From NCBI GenBank assembly GCA_029721515.1, contig JAQQSB010001787.1:1-64000 (forward strand): a stretch of 64,000 nucleotides of DNA, written 5' to 3'. Both the position numbers and the translations under genes were made by a program. This document shows, in pieces, positions 33,305 through 47,613 of the stretch; within the stretch, counting starts at the first letter, position 1; every line of letters starts with the position of its first letter. The stretch comes from Synanceia verrucosa (lineage: Eukaryota > Chordata > Actinopteri > Perciformes > Synanceiidae). Under the pieces are notes generated by a model, which saw only the letters and a program-made list of their open reading frames with translations, did no database searches and had not been told where the DNA came from.

Positions 33305-36300
33305 TTGCAAATCTATGAAATGTGACGGCGATTTCTCACTGCACATACCTTCAGGATGGGCCTGACTACGACCGTGCTGAATTTCATCCAATTTTACTGT
33401 GTACTTTTGGAAATAATAGGTCTAATATATGTACAGTACATCAGATGCATTATTTGCCATATTTCAATTTATGGGAAATCTATGAAATGTGACGGAGATT
33501 TCTCACTGCACATATCTTCAGGATGGGCCTGACTACGAGCATGCTGAATTTCATCCAATTTTACTGTGTACTTTTTGAAATAATAGGTCTAATATATGTA
33601 CAGTACATCAGATGCATTATTTGCCATATTTCAAATTATAGGAAATCTATGAAATGTGACGGAGATTTCTCACTGCACATATCTTCAGGATGGGCCTGAC
33701 TACGACCATGCCAAATTTCATCCAATTTTACTGTATACTTTTGGAAATAATAGGTCTAATATATGTACAGTACATCAGATGCATTATTTGCCATATTTGC
33801 AATCAATTTATGGGAAATCTATGAAATGTGACGGAGATTTCTCACTGCACATATCTTCAGGATGGGCCTGACTACGACCATGCAGAATTTCATCCAACTT
33901 TACTGTGTACTTTTTGAAATAATAGGTCTAATATATGTACAGTACATCAGATGCATTATTTGCCATATTTCAAATTATAGGAAATCTATGAAATGTGACG
34001 GAGATTTCTCACTGCACATATCTTCAGGATGGGCCTGACTACGACCATGCTGAATTTCATCCAATTTTACTGTGTACTTTTTGAAATAATAGGTCTAATA
34101 TATGTACAGTACATCAGATGCATTATTTGCCATATTTCAACTTATGGGAAATCTATGAAATGTGACGGAGATTTCTCACTGCACATATCTTCAGGATGGG
34201 CCTGACTACGACCATGCCGAATTTCATCCAATTTTACTGTGTACTTTTGGAAATAATAGGTCTAATATATGTTCAGTACATCAGATGCATTATTTGCCAT
34301 ATTTAAATTTATGGGAAATCTATGAAATGTGACGGAGATTTCTCACTGCACATATCTTCAGGATGGGCCTGACTACGACCATGCTGAATTTCATCCAATT
34401 TTACTGTGTACTTTTTGAAATAATAGGTTTAATATATGTACAGTACATCAGATGCATTATTTGCCATATTTGCAATTTATGGGAAATCTATGAAATGTGA
34501 CAGAGATTTCTCACTGCACATATCTTCAGGATGGGCCTGACTACTACCATGCTGAATTTCATCCAATTTTACTGTGTACTTTTGGAAATAATAGGTCTAA
34601 TATATGTACAGTACATCAGATGCATTATTTGCCATATTTCAATTTATGGGAAATCTATGAAATGTGACAGAGATTTCTCACTGCACATATCTTCAGGATG
34701 GGCCTGACTACGACCATGCTGAATTTCATCCAATTTTACAGTATACTTTTGGAAATAATAGGTCTAATATATGTACAGTACATCAGATGCATTATTTGCC
34801 ATATTTGCAATCAATTTATGGGAAATCTATGAAATGTGACAGAGATTTCTCACTGCATATATCTTCAGGATGAGCCTGACTACTACCATGCTGAATTTCA
34901 TCCAATTTTACTGTGTACTTTTGGAAATAATAGGTCTAATATATGTACAGTACATCAGATGCATTATTTGCCATATTTCAATTTATGGGAAATCTATGAA
35001 ATGTGACGGAGATTTCTCACTGCACATATCTTCAGGATTGGCCTGACTACGACCATGTTGAATTTCATCCAATTTTACTGTGTACTTTTTGAAATAATAG
35101 GTTTAATATATGTACAGTACATCAGATGCATTATTTGCCATATTTGCAATCAATTTATGGGAAATGTATGAAATGTGACGGAGATTTCTCACTGCACATA
35201 TCTTCAGGATGGGCCTGACTACGACCGTGCTGAATTTCATCCAATTTTACTGTGTACTTTTGGAAATAATAGGTCGAATATATGTACAGTACATCAGATG
35301 CATTATTTGCCATATTTGCAATCAATTTATGGGAAATCTATGAAATGTGACGGAGATTTCTCACTGCACATATCTTCAGGATGGGCCTGACTACGACCAT
35401 GTTGAATTTCATCCAATTTTACTGTGTACTTTTTGAAATAATAGGTCTAATATATGTACAGTACATCAGATGCATTATTTGCCATATTTGCAATCAATTT
35501 ATGGGAAATCTATGAAATGTGACGGAGATTTCTCACTGCACATATCTTCAGGATGGGCCTGACTACGACCGTGCTGAATTTCATCCAATTTTACTGTGTA
35601 CTTTTGGAAATAATAGGTCGAATATATGTACAGTACATCAGATGCATTATTTGCCATATTTGCAATCAATTTATGGGAAATCTATGAAATGTGACGGAGA
35701 TTTCTCACTGCACATATCTTCAGGATGGGCCTGACTACTACCATGCTGAATTTCATCCAATTTTACTGTGTACTTTTGGAAATAATAGGTCGAATATATG
35801 TACAGTACATCAGATGCATTATTTGCCATATTTGCAATCAATTTATGGGAAATCTATGAAATGTGACGGAGATTTCTCACTGCACATATCTTCAGGATGG
35901 GCCTGACTACGACCGTGCTGAATTTCATCCAATTTTACTGTGTACTTTTGGAAATAATAGGTCTAATATATGTACAGTACATCAGATGCATTATTTGCCA
36001 TATTTGCAATCAATTTATGGGAAATCTATGAAATGTGACGGAGATTTCTCACTGCACATATCTTCAGGATGGGCCTGACTACGACCATGCTGAATTTCAT
36101 CCAATTTTACTGTGTACTTTTGGAAATAATAGGTCTAATATATGTACAGTACATCAGATGCATTATTTGCCATATTTCAATTTATGGGAAATCTATGAAA
36201 TGTGACAGAGATTTCTCACTGCACATATCTTCAGGATGGGCCTGACTACGACCATGACCATGCTGAATTTCATCCAAATTCACTGTGTACTTTTGGAAAT

Positions 36301-39300
36301 AATAGGTCTAATATATGTACAGTACATCAGATGCATTATTTGCCATATTTGCAATCAATTTATGGGAAATCTATGAAATGTGACGGAGATTTCTCACTGC
36401 ACATATCTTCAGGATGGGCCTGACTACGACCATGCCGAATTTCATCCAATTTTACTGTGTACTTTTGGAAATAATAGGTCTAATATATGTACAGTACATC
36501 AGATGCATTATTTGCCATATTTGCAATCAATTTATGGGAAATCTATGAAATGTGACGGAGATTTCTCACTGCACATATCTTCAGGATGGGCCTGACTACG
36601 ACCATGCTGAATTTCATCCAATTTTACTGTGTACTTTTGGAAATAATAGGTCTAATATATGTACAGTACATCAGATGCATTATTTGCCATATTTCAATTT
36701 ATGGGAAATCTATGAAATGTGACGGAGATTTCTCACTGCACATATCTTCAGGATGGGCCTGACTACGACCATGCTGAATTTCATCCAATTTTACTGTGTA
36801 CTTTTGGAAATAATAGGTCTAATATATGTACAGTACATCAGATGCATTATTTGCCATATTTCAATTTATGGGAAATCTATGAAATGTGACAGAGATTTCT
36901 CACTGCACATATCTTCAGGATGGGCCTGACTACGACCATGCTGAATTTCATCCAATTTTACTGTATACTTTTGGAAATAATAGGTCTAATATATGTACAG
37001 TACATCAGATGCATTATTTGCCATATTTCAATTTATGGAAAATCTATGAAATGTGACGGAGATTTCTCACTGCACATATCTTCAGGATGGGCCTGACTAC
37101 GACCGTGCTGAATTTCATCCAATTTTACTGTGTACTTTTGGAAATAATAGGTCTAATATATGTACAGTACATCAGATGCATTATTTGCCATATTTCAATT
37201 TATGGGAAATCTATGAAATGTGACAGAGATTTCTCACTGCACATATCTTCAGGATGGGCCTGACTACGACCATGCTGAATTTCATCCAATTTTACTGTGT
37301 ACTTTTGGAAATAATAGGTCTAATATATGTACAGTACATCAGATGCATTATTTGCCATATTTGCAATCAATTTATGGAAAGTCTATGAAATGTGACGGAG
37401 ATTTCTCACTGCACATATCTTCAGGATGGGCCTGACTACGACCGTGCTGAATTTCATCCAATTTTACTGTGTACTTTTGGAAATAATAGGTCTAATATAT
37501 GTACAGTACATCAGATGCATTATTTGCCATATTTGCAATCAATTTATGGGAAATCTATGAAATGTGATGGAGATTTCTCACTGCACATATCTTCAGGATG
37601 GGCCTGACTACGACCATGCCGAATTTCATCCAATTTTACTGTGTACTTTTGGAAATAATAGGTCTAATATATGTACAGTACATCAGATGCATTATTTGCC
37701 ATATTTGCAATCAATTTATGGGAAATCTATGAAATGTGACGGAGATTTCTCACTGCACATATCTTCAGGGTGGGCCTGACTACGACCATGCTGAATTTCA
37801 TCCAATTTTACTGTGTACTTTTGGAAATAATAGGTCTAATATATGTACAGTACATCAGATGCATTATTTGCCATATTTGCAATCAATTTATGGGAAATCT
37901 ATGAAATGTGACGGAGATTTCTCACTGCACATATCTTCAGGATGGGCCTGACTACGACCATGCTGAATTTCATCCAATTTTACTGTGTACTTTTGGAAAT
38001 AATAGGTCTAATATATGTACAGTACATCAGATGCATTATTTGCCATATTTCAATTTATGGAAAGTCTATGAAATGTGACGGAGATTTCTCACTGCACATA
38101 TCTTCAGGATGGGCCTGACTACGACCATGCTGAATTTCATCCAATTTTACTGTGTACTTTTGGAAATAATAGGTCTAATATATGTACAGTACATCAGATG
38201 CATTATTTGCCATATTTCAATTTATGGGAAATCTATGAAATGTGACGGAGATTTCTCACTGCACATATCTTCAGGATGGGCCTGACTACGACCATGCTGA
38301 ATTTCATCCAATTTTACTGTGTACTTTTGGAAATAATAGGTCTAATATATGTACAGTACATCAGATGCATTATTTGCCATATTTCAATTTATGGGAAATC
38401 TATGAAATGTGACGGAGATTTCTCACTGCACATATCTTCAGGATGGGCCTGACTACGACCATGCTGAATTTCATCCAATTTTACTGTGTACTTTTTGAAA
38501 TAATAGGTCTAATATATGTACAGTACATCAGATGCATTATTTGCCATATTTCAAATTATAGGAAATCTATGAAATGTGACGGAGATTTCTCACTGCACAT
38601 ATCTTCAGGATGGGCCTGACTACGACCATGCTGAATTTCATCCAATTTTACTGTATACTTTTGGAAATAATAGGTCTAATATATGTACAGTACATCAGAT
38701 GCATTATTTGCCATATTTGCAATCAATTTATGGGAAATCTATGAAATGTGACGGAAATTTCTCACTGCACATATCTTCAGGGTGGGCCTGACTACGACCA
38801 TGCTGAATTTCATCCAATTTTACTGTGTACTTTTGGAAATAATAGGTCTAATATATGTACAGTACATCAGATGCATTATTTGCCATATTTGCAATCAATT
38901 TATGGGAAATCTATGAAATGTGACGGAGATTTCTCACTGCACATATCTTCAGGGTGGGCCTGACTACGACCATGCTGAATTTCATCCAATTTTACTGTGT
39001 ACTTTTGGAAATAATAGGTCGAATATATGTACAGTACATCAGATGCATTATTTGCCATATTTGCAATCAATTTATGGGAAATCTATGAAATGTGACAGAG
39101 ATTTCTCACTGCACATATCTTCAGGATGGGCCTGACTACGACCATGCCGAATTTCATCCAATTTTACTGTGTACTTTTGGAAATAATAGGTCTAATATAT
39201 GTACAGTACATCAGATGCATTATTTGCCATATTTCAATTTATGGGAAATCTATGAAATGTGACGGAGATTTCTCACTGCACATATCTTCAGGATGGGCCT

Positions 39301-42300
39301 GACTACGACCATGCTGAATTTCATCCAATTTTACTGTGTACTTTTGGAAATAATAGGTCTAATATATGTACAGTACATCAGATGCATTATTTGCCATATT
39401 TGCAATCAATTTATGGGAAATCTATGAAATGTGACGGAGATTTCTCACTGCACATATCTTCAGGATGGGCCTGACTACGACCATGCTGAATTTCATCCAA
39501 TTTTACTGTGTACTTTTGGAAATAATAGGTCTAATATATGTACAGTACATCAGATGCATTATTTGCCATATTTCAATTTATGGGAAATCTATGAAATGTG
39601 ACGGAGATTTCTCACTGCACATATCTTCAGGATGGGCCTGACTACGACCATGCTGAATTTCATCCAATTTTACTGTGTACTTTTGGAAATAATAGGTCTA
39701 ATATATGTACAGTACATCAGATGCATTATTTGCCATATTTGCAATCAATTTATGGGAAATCTATGAAATGTGACGGAGATTTCTCACTGCACATATCTTC
39801 AGGATGGGCCTGACTACGACCATGCTGAATTTCATCCAATTTTACTGTGTACTTTTTGAAATAATAGGTCTAATATATGTACAGTACATCAGATGCATTA
39901 TTTGCCATATTTGCAATCAATTTATGGGAAATCTATGAAATGTGACGGAGATTTCTCACTGCACATATCTTCAGGATGGGCCTGACTACGACCGTGCTGA
40001 ATTTCATCCAATTTTACTGTGTACTTTTGGAAATAATAGGTCGAATATATGTACAGTACATCAGATGCATTATTTGCCATATTTGCAATCAATTTATGGG
40101 AAATCTATGAAATGTGACAGAGATTTCTCACTGCACATATCTTCAGGATGGGCCTGACTACGACCGTGCCTAATTTCATCCAATTTTACTGTGTACTTTT
40201 GGAAATAATAGGTCTAATATATGTACAGTACATCAGATGCATTATTTGCCATATTTCAATTTATGGGAAATCTGTGAAATGTGACAGAGATTTCTCACTG
40301 CACATATCTTCAGGATGGGCCTGACTACGACCATGCCGAATTTCATCCAATTTTACTGTGTACTTTTGGAAATAATAGGTCTAATATATGTACAGTACAT
40401 CAGATGCATTATTTGCCTGATTTGCAATCAATTTATGGGAAATCTATGAAATGTGACGGAGATTTCTCACTGCACATATCTTCAGGATGGGCCTGACTAC
40501 GACCATGCCGAATTTCATTCAATTTTACTGTGTACTTTTGGAAATAATAGGTCTAATATATGTACAGTACATCAGATGCATTATTTGCCATATTTGCAAT
40601 CAATTTATGGGAAATCTATGAAATGTGACGGAGATTTCTCACTGCACATATCTTCAGGGTGGGCCTGACTACGACCATGCTGAATTTCATCCAATTTTAC
40701 TGTGTACTTTTGGAAATAATAGGTCTAATATATGTACAGTACATCAGATGCATTATTTGCCATATTTCAATTTATGGGAAATCTATGAAATGTGACGGAG
40801 ATTTCTCACTGCACATATCTTCAGGATGGGCCTGACTACGACCATGCTGAATTTCATACAATTTTACTGTGTACTTTTTGAAATAATAGGTCTAATATAT
40901 GTACAGTACATCAGATGCATTATTTGCCATATTTCAACTTATGGGAAATCTATGAAATGTGACGGAGATTTCTCACTGCACATATCTTCAGGATGGGCCT
41001 GACTACGACCATGCTGAATTTCATCCAATTTTACTGTATACTTTTGGAAATAATAGGTCTAATATATGTACAGTACATCAGATGCATTATTTGCCATATT
41101 TCAATTTATGGAAAATCTATGAAATGTGACGGAGATTTCTCACTGCACATATCTTCAGGGTGGGCCTGACTACGACCATGCTGAATTTCATCCAATTTTA
41201 CTGTGTACTTTTGGAAATAATAGGTCTAACATATGTACAGTACATCAGATGCATTATTTGCCATATTTCAATTTATGGGAAATCTATGAAATGTGACAGA
41301 GATTTCTCACTGCACATATCTTCAGGATGGGCCTGACTATGACCATGCTGGATTTCATCCAATTTTACTGTATACTTTTGGAAATAATAGGTCTAATATA
41401 TGTACAGTACATCAGATGCATTATTTGCCATATTTCAATTTATGGAAAGTCTATGAAATGTGACAGAGATTTCTCACTGCACATATCTTCAGGATGGGCC
41501 TGACTACGACCATGCTGGATTTCATCCAATTTTACTGTGTACTTTTTGAAATAATAGGTCTAATATATGTACAGTACATCAGATGCATTATTTGCCATAT
41601 TTCAATTTATGGAAAGTCTATGAAATGTGACAAAGATTTCTCACTGCGCATATCTTCAGGATGGGCCTGACTACGACCATGCTGAATTTCATCCAATTTC
41701 ACTGTATACTATTGGAAATAATAGGTCTAATATATGTACAGTACATCAGATGCATTATTTGCCATATTTGCAATCAATTTATGGGAAATCTATGAAATGT
41801 GACAGAGATTTCTCACTGCACATATCTTCAGGATGGGCCTGACTACGACCGTGCTGAATTTCATCCAATTTTACTGTGTACTTTTGGAAATAATAGGTCG
41901 AATATATGTACAGTACATCAGATGCATTATTTGCCATATTTGCAATCAATTTATGGGAAATCTATGAAATGTGACGGAGATTTCTCACTGCACATATCTT
42001 CAGGATGGGCCTGACTACTACCATGCTGAATTTCATCCAATTTTACTGTGTACTTTTGGAAATAATAGGTCGAATATATGTACAGTACATCAGATGCATT
42101 ATTTGCCTGATTTGCAATCAATTTATGGGAAATCTATGAAATGTGACGGAGATTTCTCACTGCACATATCTTCAGGATGGGCCTGACTACGACCATGCCG
42201 AATTTCATCCAATTTTACTGTGTACTTTTGGAAATAATCGGTCTAATATATGTACAGTACATCAGATGCATTATTTGCCATATTTGCAATCAATTTATGG

Positions 42301-42935
42301 GAAATCTATGAAATGTGACGGAGATTTCTCACTGCACATATCTTCAGGATGGGCCTGACTACGACCATGCCGAATTTCATCCAATTTTACTGTGTACTTT
42401 TGGAAATAATAGGTCTAATATATGTACAGTACATCAGATGCATTATTTGCCATATTTCAATTTATGGGAAATCTATGAAATGTGACGGAGATTTCTCACT
42501 GCACATATCTTCAGGATGGGCCTGACTACGACCATGCTGAATTTCATCCAATTTTACTGTGTACTTTTGGAAATAATAGGTCTAATATATGTACAGTACA
42601 TCAGATGCATTATTTGCCATATTTCAATTTATGGGAAATCTATGAAATGTGACGGAGATTTCTCACTGCACATATCTTCAGGATGGGCCTGACTACGACC
42701 ATGCTGAATTTCATCCAATTTTACTGTGTACTTTTTGAAATAATAGGTCTAATATATGTACAGTACATCAGATGCATTATTTGCCATATTTCAACTTATG
42801 GGAAATCTATGAAATGTGACGGAGATTTCTCACTGCACATATCTTCAGGATGGGCCTGACTACGACCGTGCTGAATTTCATCCAATTTTACTGTATACTA
42901 TTGGAAATAATAGGTCTAATATATGTACAGTACAG
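33305..42935 (+). repeat. Satellite array, about 57 monomers of 167 or 172 bp
   Basis: The monomer contains in order gaaatctatgaaatgtgac, gagatttctcactgcacata, tcttcaggatgggcctgact, acgaccatgctgaatttcat, ccaattttactgtgtacttt, ggaaataataggtctaatat, atgtacagtacatcagatgc and attatttgccatattt. Two length forms exist: 172 bp with gcaatcaattt and 167 bp with caattt. They alternate irregularly, with 172-bp runs near 35.2-36.0, 37.2-37.95 and 38.6-39.1 kb. Similarity between monomers is very high. Each monomer opens a frame of about 71 codons that begins at gtgac and ends in the next monomer. Since 167 and 172 are not multiples of three and the frames overlap, this is a repeat artefact, not a gene family. 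AT-rich, with a short dyad at atgtacagtacat. Confidence 0.98.
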
Positions 42936-43121
42936 TGCAATTCTTACATATTAATTTTTTTACCACATTTTTTTTTACCAATTTTTTTACCACATTTTCT
43001 CCTCGGCAGGTTCGATGTTGAATTGCATTCTCACCTTTTCTTGGTGTATTACCTCATTGAAAATCACAAATAAATATTGCTGAGTAGTACTTAACAACCA
43101 CAGCCTGTCTTTTTTGCAATC
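42936..43121. other. Right edge of the satellite
   Basis: The array stops abruptly inside a monomer after atatgtacagtac. A T-rich tract with three ttttttaccaca-like repeats follows. No gene. Confidence 0.6.
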
Positions 43122-43463
43122 ATCTATCCATCCATCTTCTACTTCTTATCCTCTCATAGGGTCAGGGGGCTGGAGTCTATCCCAGCTGTCTTAGGGTGAA
43201 AGACAGTATACACCCTGGACAAGTGTCCAGTTCATCACAGGACACATAGAGACAGACAACCACTCACACTCACATTCACACCTACGGTCAATTTAAATTA
43301 GCCAATTAACCTAATCCCCATGTATGTTTTTGGATGGTGGGAGGAAGCCAGACTACCAGAGAGAACCCACGCAGACATGAGGACTCCACACAGAAAGGCC
43401 CCGGGCCGGGAATCGAACCCGGTATCTTCTTGCTGTGAGGCGACAGTGCTAACCACTGCTTTG
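43122..43463 (-). repeat. tRNA-derived SINE, near full length
   Basis: Minus strand: head GCAGTGGTTAGCACTGTCGC CTCACAGC (A box) and CCGGGTTCGATTCCCGGC (B box), conserved body, and an ATCCATCC-type tail at the left end. It is the most complete of four related pieces in the window (the others near 7.5, 30.8 and 61.63 kb). It lies 190 bp from the satellite edge. Confidence 0.9.
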
Positions 43464-43519
43464 TCACAATCATTTATCAAAAATTAGTGCTAAAATGTCT
43501 TTCTTTGATAAAATCAATA

Positions 43520-43835
43520 AATTAAAGCTGCAAACAGCTGTGATCGGGCCCTTGCTGTTCTGCGCGTCCTCGGGGGGCCTGAAGTACGTCTGCACTGTGG
43601 TATGAGGCATATGTACCAATTTCCATCCACTTACTCCAAAAAAACCTTAAAGGGAGGAAAGTCTCAAGGGGCCACTATTGAGATATTTCGTTCCCTCCAT
43701 GGGCAACATCAAACAGAAAGGTGCGCAATTAAGGCAAGACATGTCTGAATAATAATAATAATAAACATCATAATAATAATAAACAGTGTGATTATAATAG
43801 GGTCCTTGGACAGCGAGTCGACACTCAGGCACTAA
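43520..43835. repeat. Dispersed fish-type repeat with an AATAATAAT tract
   Basis: The left part, agctgcaaacagctgtgatc gggcccttgc, and the right part, taataataataataaac then ataatagggtccttgga, belong to a repeat pattern common in fish genomes. Class unknown; no coding capacity. Confidence 0.5.
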
Positions 43836-43857
43836 TGTTATCATCAAACATATGTTG

Positions 43858-44060
43858 TCAAATCAAATCAAATTAAAAGCCTTTATTGTCATAATATGAC
43901 AGTGCATACAAAAAAATTTGGAGCACTACTCCACTTTGTGGAGTCACATGTAAAAAATGTAGAAAAGACAGTCAGCCTCAATAAAATAAAAAGACATAAA
44001 TAAAGATATGTATGAAATAAAATGCTATTTACAGTAGTAAGGCATACTATTTACAGTTGT
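43858..44060 (-). repeat. Antisense LINE/retroposon 3' end fragment
   Basis: On the minus strand the segment ends TGACAATAAAGGCTTTTAAT TTGATTTG, an AATAAA-containing tail with short terminal repeats typical of L2-type elements. Confidence 0.55.
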
Positions 44061-44189
44061 ATGGCTAAACACTTTTGCTCCAAGTTTCAAATAAAAAAGT
44101 TGTCTCTTTTTAAGTAAGTAAAGTATAAAGTTAATGCACATTACATGTTATGTTATTGCAGTGTTATGTTTGCACAAAAAATAGTGCAA

Positions 44190-44610
44190 TCAGTGCAATC
44201 CGCAGCACAAACAATTCCAGTCGTTGCTCTCTGCTTCCGTTTGTTGTTTGTCCGTCATTTGAAGACACTGGGTGTGGAACCACCGACTGCAGGTGTCACA
44301 CTGAATCTGAAAAAGACAACATGGAGCAGAGATATCAAGCATCTCATAAGCAGCACATGTTTACAGTGGTCCCTGCTGCCTTTTGAGATGCCACTGGTCA
44401 CTGGTCATGTCTTAAACAGCATGACGTCAAAGTTGCGACAGCCTGCACTGCAATGTAAACGAACAAATCATTCTATCAATAAATCAGTCAATCAATCAAG
44501 ACACAGAAAGAGACAGACAGACCAACCACTTACCCAATGAGTAATTGGAGGACCTGGACCTGGAGGTTTTGAAGTTGCACAAAGGGCACAGTATGTATCT
44601 GTGTCAAACA
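44190..44610 (-). CDS. Exons 13-14: C-terminal PHD finger
   Basis: Exon 13 (44610-44534) reads VFDTDTYCALCATSKPPGPG and PPITHW; exon 14 (44306-44190) reads IQCDTCSRWFHTQCLQMTDK, QQTEAESNDWNCLCCGLH, stop. The zinc ligands follow the PHD pattern: C-x2-C, C-x2-C, H-x2-C, C-x2-C, with the usual W before the third pair (RWFH) and before the last (WNC). The finger is split by an intron and ends 3 residues before the stop. No damage is seen. Confidence 0.85.
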
Positions 44611-44691
44611 CTGGAATAGAAATGAAAATGTGAGATATTCTGCCAGTTGTATCTGAACACAATTAACCATGGAGGAAGAGTTAAGATGCAC

Positions 44692-45102
44692 CTGATGCCT
44701 CCAGTATGGCTGCAGTCACTGTGCGACAGGTCTGTGCCATTTCAGTTCTGGTGGTTCAAAAATCCATGTTTGGCATCAGAGGGAATGCCTCCATGACTGC
44801 CTTTGCCATCTATAAAGCACAAGAATGTAATGTCAGTCGGTTGCCAATGATTCACTGTAATTCTATGACTGTAAATCCATTTCCTCAAATTATGAGGAAT
44901 GTTCGGCCAAGGTAATTTGTTGTATATTTGACGATCACTTGCAGGTAGCATGTAATTCACTGCATGATAATCTGTACCATGATGACAATGACACCACAGC
45001 TGCTTCCATCCTGCTGAAGGATCCTGCAGTGTTGATCCTTTGAATTTTAGATCCACCCAGTCTGTCTTGCTGTGGCGTGTCTGCCTCATTTTGAAGTAGT
45101 CA
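44692..45102 (-). CDS. Exons 11-12: protease catalytic Cys part
   Basis: Exon 11 (45102-44978) completes a Cys codon with exon 10, reads DYFKMRQTRHSKTDWVDL, and after a one-base shift in an A run reads QHCRILQQDGSSCGVIVIM. The Q-x5-CG element is the Ulp1/C48 catalytic Cys motif (Q-x-D-x-S/C-x-CG). Removing one A makes the exon end in phase 0, exactly what exon 12 needs. Exon 12 (44809-44692) reads MAKAVMEAFPLMPNMDF, an in-frame TGA, then TTRTEMAQTCRTVTAAILEA. The triad His/Asp/Cys is therefore complete in the ancestral protein. Confidence 0.75.
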
Positions 45103-45705
45103 CTGTGTGAAAATCATTTTGAGAGCAAAGTTTACATCAATCTATGCATGTCATTATGATGCTGCATTTTTTCAAGGGTTGGTAACAGAAAAAATACTGG
45201 CTCTAGGGGGTGCCAATCTTATAGCTCAGAGACTGAATACAGCCCACCAAGTGACCTTCAATAACTCAGAAGAGGTTACAAATGATTGCACAAGTTCGGT
45301 CAGTTCTGATCCTCGCCTGCACAGAGGTTCCACCCTTTAATGATCAACCATAAGGAGACTTCAGTAGATCTGATTAAATGCCTCAGCCACTTTTTCATGG
45401 TGACAGTGGAAAACCAACACAGGCAAGAAAATTATCAACTATATTCTCAGCAGACATAAAAAAGTCATGAAGAAATATTTGACTTTTGTGCCAAAATGAA
45501 CATTAAGTTCGTCTACAACTATCTTTGCTTCGCTTAGGATAAACCTCAGCCTGTTGGCCTCCATTTTATTTTATTAGCAATTATTTAGGATGATACCTTT
45601 TTGGCTATTAATTAGTCTTCTTTGTCTGTCTGTGTCTTTGCCTTCTTATAGCTGTACAAGCTTTAAAATGTTAAATAGTAGGAACATCTGAAATTTGACA
45701 ATTAC

Positions 45706-46744
45706 CAGAATTTCTTGGCCGTAAGGTCTGAGTCTTCCTGCTCACTGGTGCTCCGTACAGGGTCCACCATGTACACCTTCATTTGTGCTGCATTGATGTA
45801 CTATAACAACCACAATACATTTGATTACTTATTCATAATTAGTCACCACGTTATCATCAAAATATAAAATAAAAGTAGATAAAACCTTCATGTCAGTACT
45901 AACCAGAAACTTCCAGTGTACATTATCAATGTTTACAAAGGACATCAGTCCTTTGTAGCTTTCCAGTTTGACCTGCAAAAGATCCAAGACAGAATTATAT
46001 AAACACAGACCTTGTTGCTCTTCGATAAAAACGAAGACCATTGCACTACAATAATTTTGGCATTGTTATACTGTACACACCTGTCAAAAAAAAGTCTATC
46101 ACATTGTTAACAACAAGCAAACTATTTACCAAAAAAACTTACTTTTGACAGACTGTGCCTGTGCAGTAACTCTCTCTTTCCAAAGAGAATCACCCCAGCT
46201 GTATAGTGGTTCATGATGTAGATGTCATTTGCCAAATTCATTTTATTGGCAAAGTGATGTAGCAGACATTCCATGATCTTTGAAGACAGTTAATACACAT
46301 GTTGACAGTACATCAATAATTGCATGTTCAACAAATGTAATGGAATTAACTGTAAATTTAACCCCCAAAAATTACATGTAACACATGTACATTAAAAATG
46401 TGCACTATAACAATTTATAGATTAAAGTTTGGTGGCATTTACACACCCCTCTTTAGAAGTAATGCAGTATTACAGTCAATGATTTGCAAGTGTAACTGTG
46501 TTATAAGATTATGTTAACTTAATTAAAATTTACAGTGAGGGTTTCACCTCACAGATGGTGCTTATTTATATTTATTTACATCATGCAGCTAGACTGTGGG
46601 ATAACATACCTCGCCTGTTAGCCAGTTGTGAGGTTTTAGAGAACGGAACTCAGTGTGGTGGATCACAAAACTGTTCCCTTTGATTTGTGAGGGAACAACT
46701 GAAATGACCACTTCTGTTTCAGGTTTTCTCCACAGTGCAGTGAC
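45706..46744 (-). CDS. Exons 7-10: Ulp1/SENP-like protease, first part (His and Asp)
   Basis: Exon 7 (46744-46610, 135 bp) includes SFVIHHTEFRSLKPHNWLTG, the substrate-binding W-L-T/N-G/D motif that opens Ulp1 domains. Exon 8 (46277-46143) reads IMECLLHHFANKMNLANDIY then IMNHYTAGVILFGKRELLHR. Exon 9 (45972-45904) has GLMSFVNIDNVHWKFL with the catalytic His in the HW pair. Exon 10 (45800-45706) has YINAAQMKVYMVDPVRSTSE with the catalytic Asp in VDP. All four have clean acceptor and donor sites and matching phases (0,0,0,2). No damage is seen in this part. The family cleaves SUMO or related modifiers. Confidence 0.8.
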
Positions 46745-47571
46745 CTGAGGGGCAACAAAGATTTTTTGGGGTTAGATATATACAGAATACCTGACAGACA
46801 GTAAGCCTAGGTCTAACAAGGACACTTTTGTTTTGTACAATTTCTGTGATTACCAGTCAGTCATTGTTCCTGATTTTATCTTTGCATTGACATTTTTTTT
46901 TAAATGTGGATGACTATCCTAATCAAATTTGTCCTAATTATGTCTTCCAGTCAGATTATTTCGCATATCTTTTATATCTGTACCGATGCCTCTCCTCCCT
47001 TTCTTGCTGTTCTCTTGTCACACCAGCTCAAGAACCTTCACCGAGTTTACTGCACCAACCTCTAAAATACTTCAGATCAGTCTGCTCTACTACGCCATTG
47101 CTTACCAATCAACATGTATCCCTTGTCTGTCCCACTACACCTATTGAAGTTGTACCAACTCCTTTCAAAAACAAATCAGTATTTATTGAGTTATTCTTCC
47201 AGTTGTGTAAAATCAGGACTTGTATACAAAATAACAAATCTCCATCTCATCTTCTGCTTTAAGGCTTTCAAATTCTTGAGCTCTTACAATTCCTTTTTTT
47301 TTTAAATTTCAAATCACAAGGACCTACTCAGTCATCTATTTGCAGTGTTACTTTTATGTTTTTAGTTATATTACCTGTCATAAAAACAGATAACTACTAC
47401 TTTAATAATATAATTTTATACATGCTGTATTTACCAGAGTAGATTTAAAATATATTGCTCCCACTGCAATACTGTATTCACTATACCGACAATTCTTAGT
47501 TATAAATACTATCACATCTGATGAACAATCATTTTCATTATGAGTTATTAGTTCTTCTGATGCACTGTTAC

Positions 47572-47613
47572 CTCAGATGCTGTTTGTGATGATGGGTCCT
47601 TTTCTTGTGGGAC
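47572..47613 (-). CDS. Exon 6: short linker
   Basis: 42 bp between TTTTCCAG and GTAACA, phase 0: VPQEKDPSSQTASE. Joins the macro domain to the protease part. Confidence 0.6.

Noticed and set aside
33305..42935. CRISPR-like array
   Set aside because: The units are directly abutting 167/172-bp monomers without unique spacers, in a vertebrate genome.
33656..43073. More than twenty tandem open frames of about 71 codons (starting TEISHCTYLQ)
   Set aside because: Each lies in one satellite monomer and overlaps the next copy in another frame. Monomer length is not a multiple of three, and there is no start context, splice signal or known domain. A repeat artefact.
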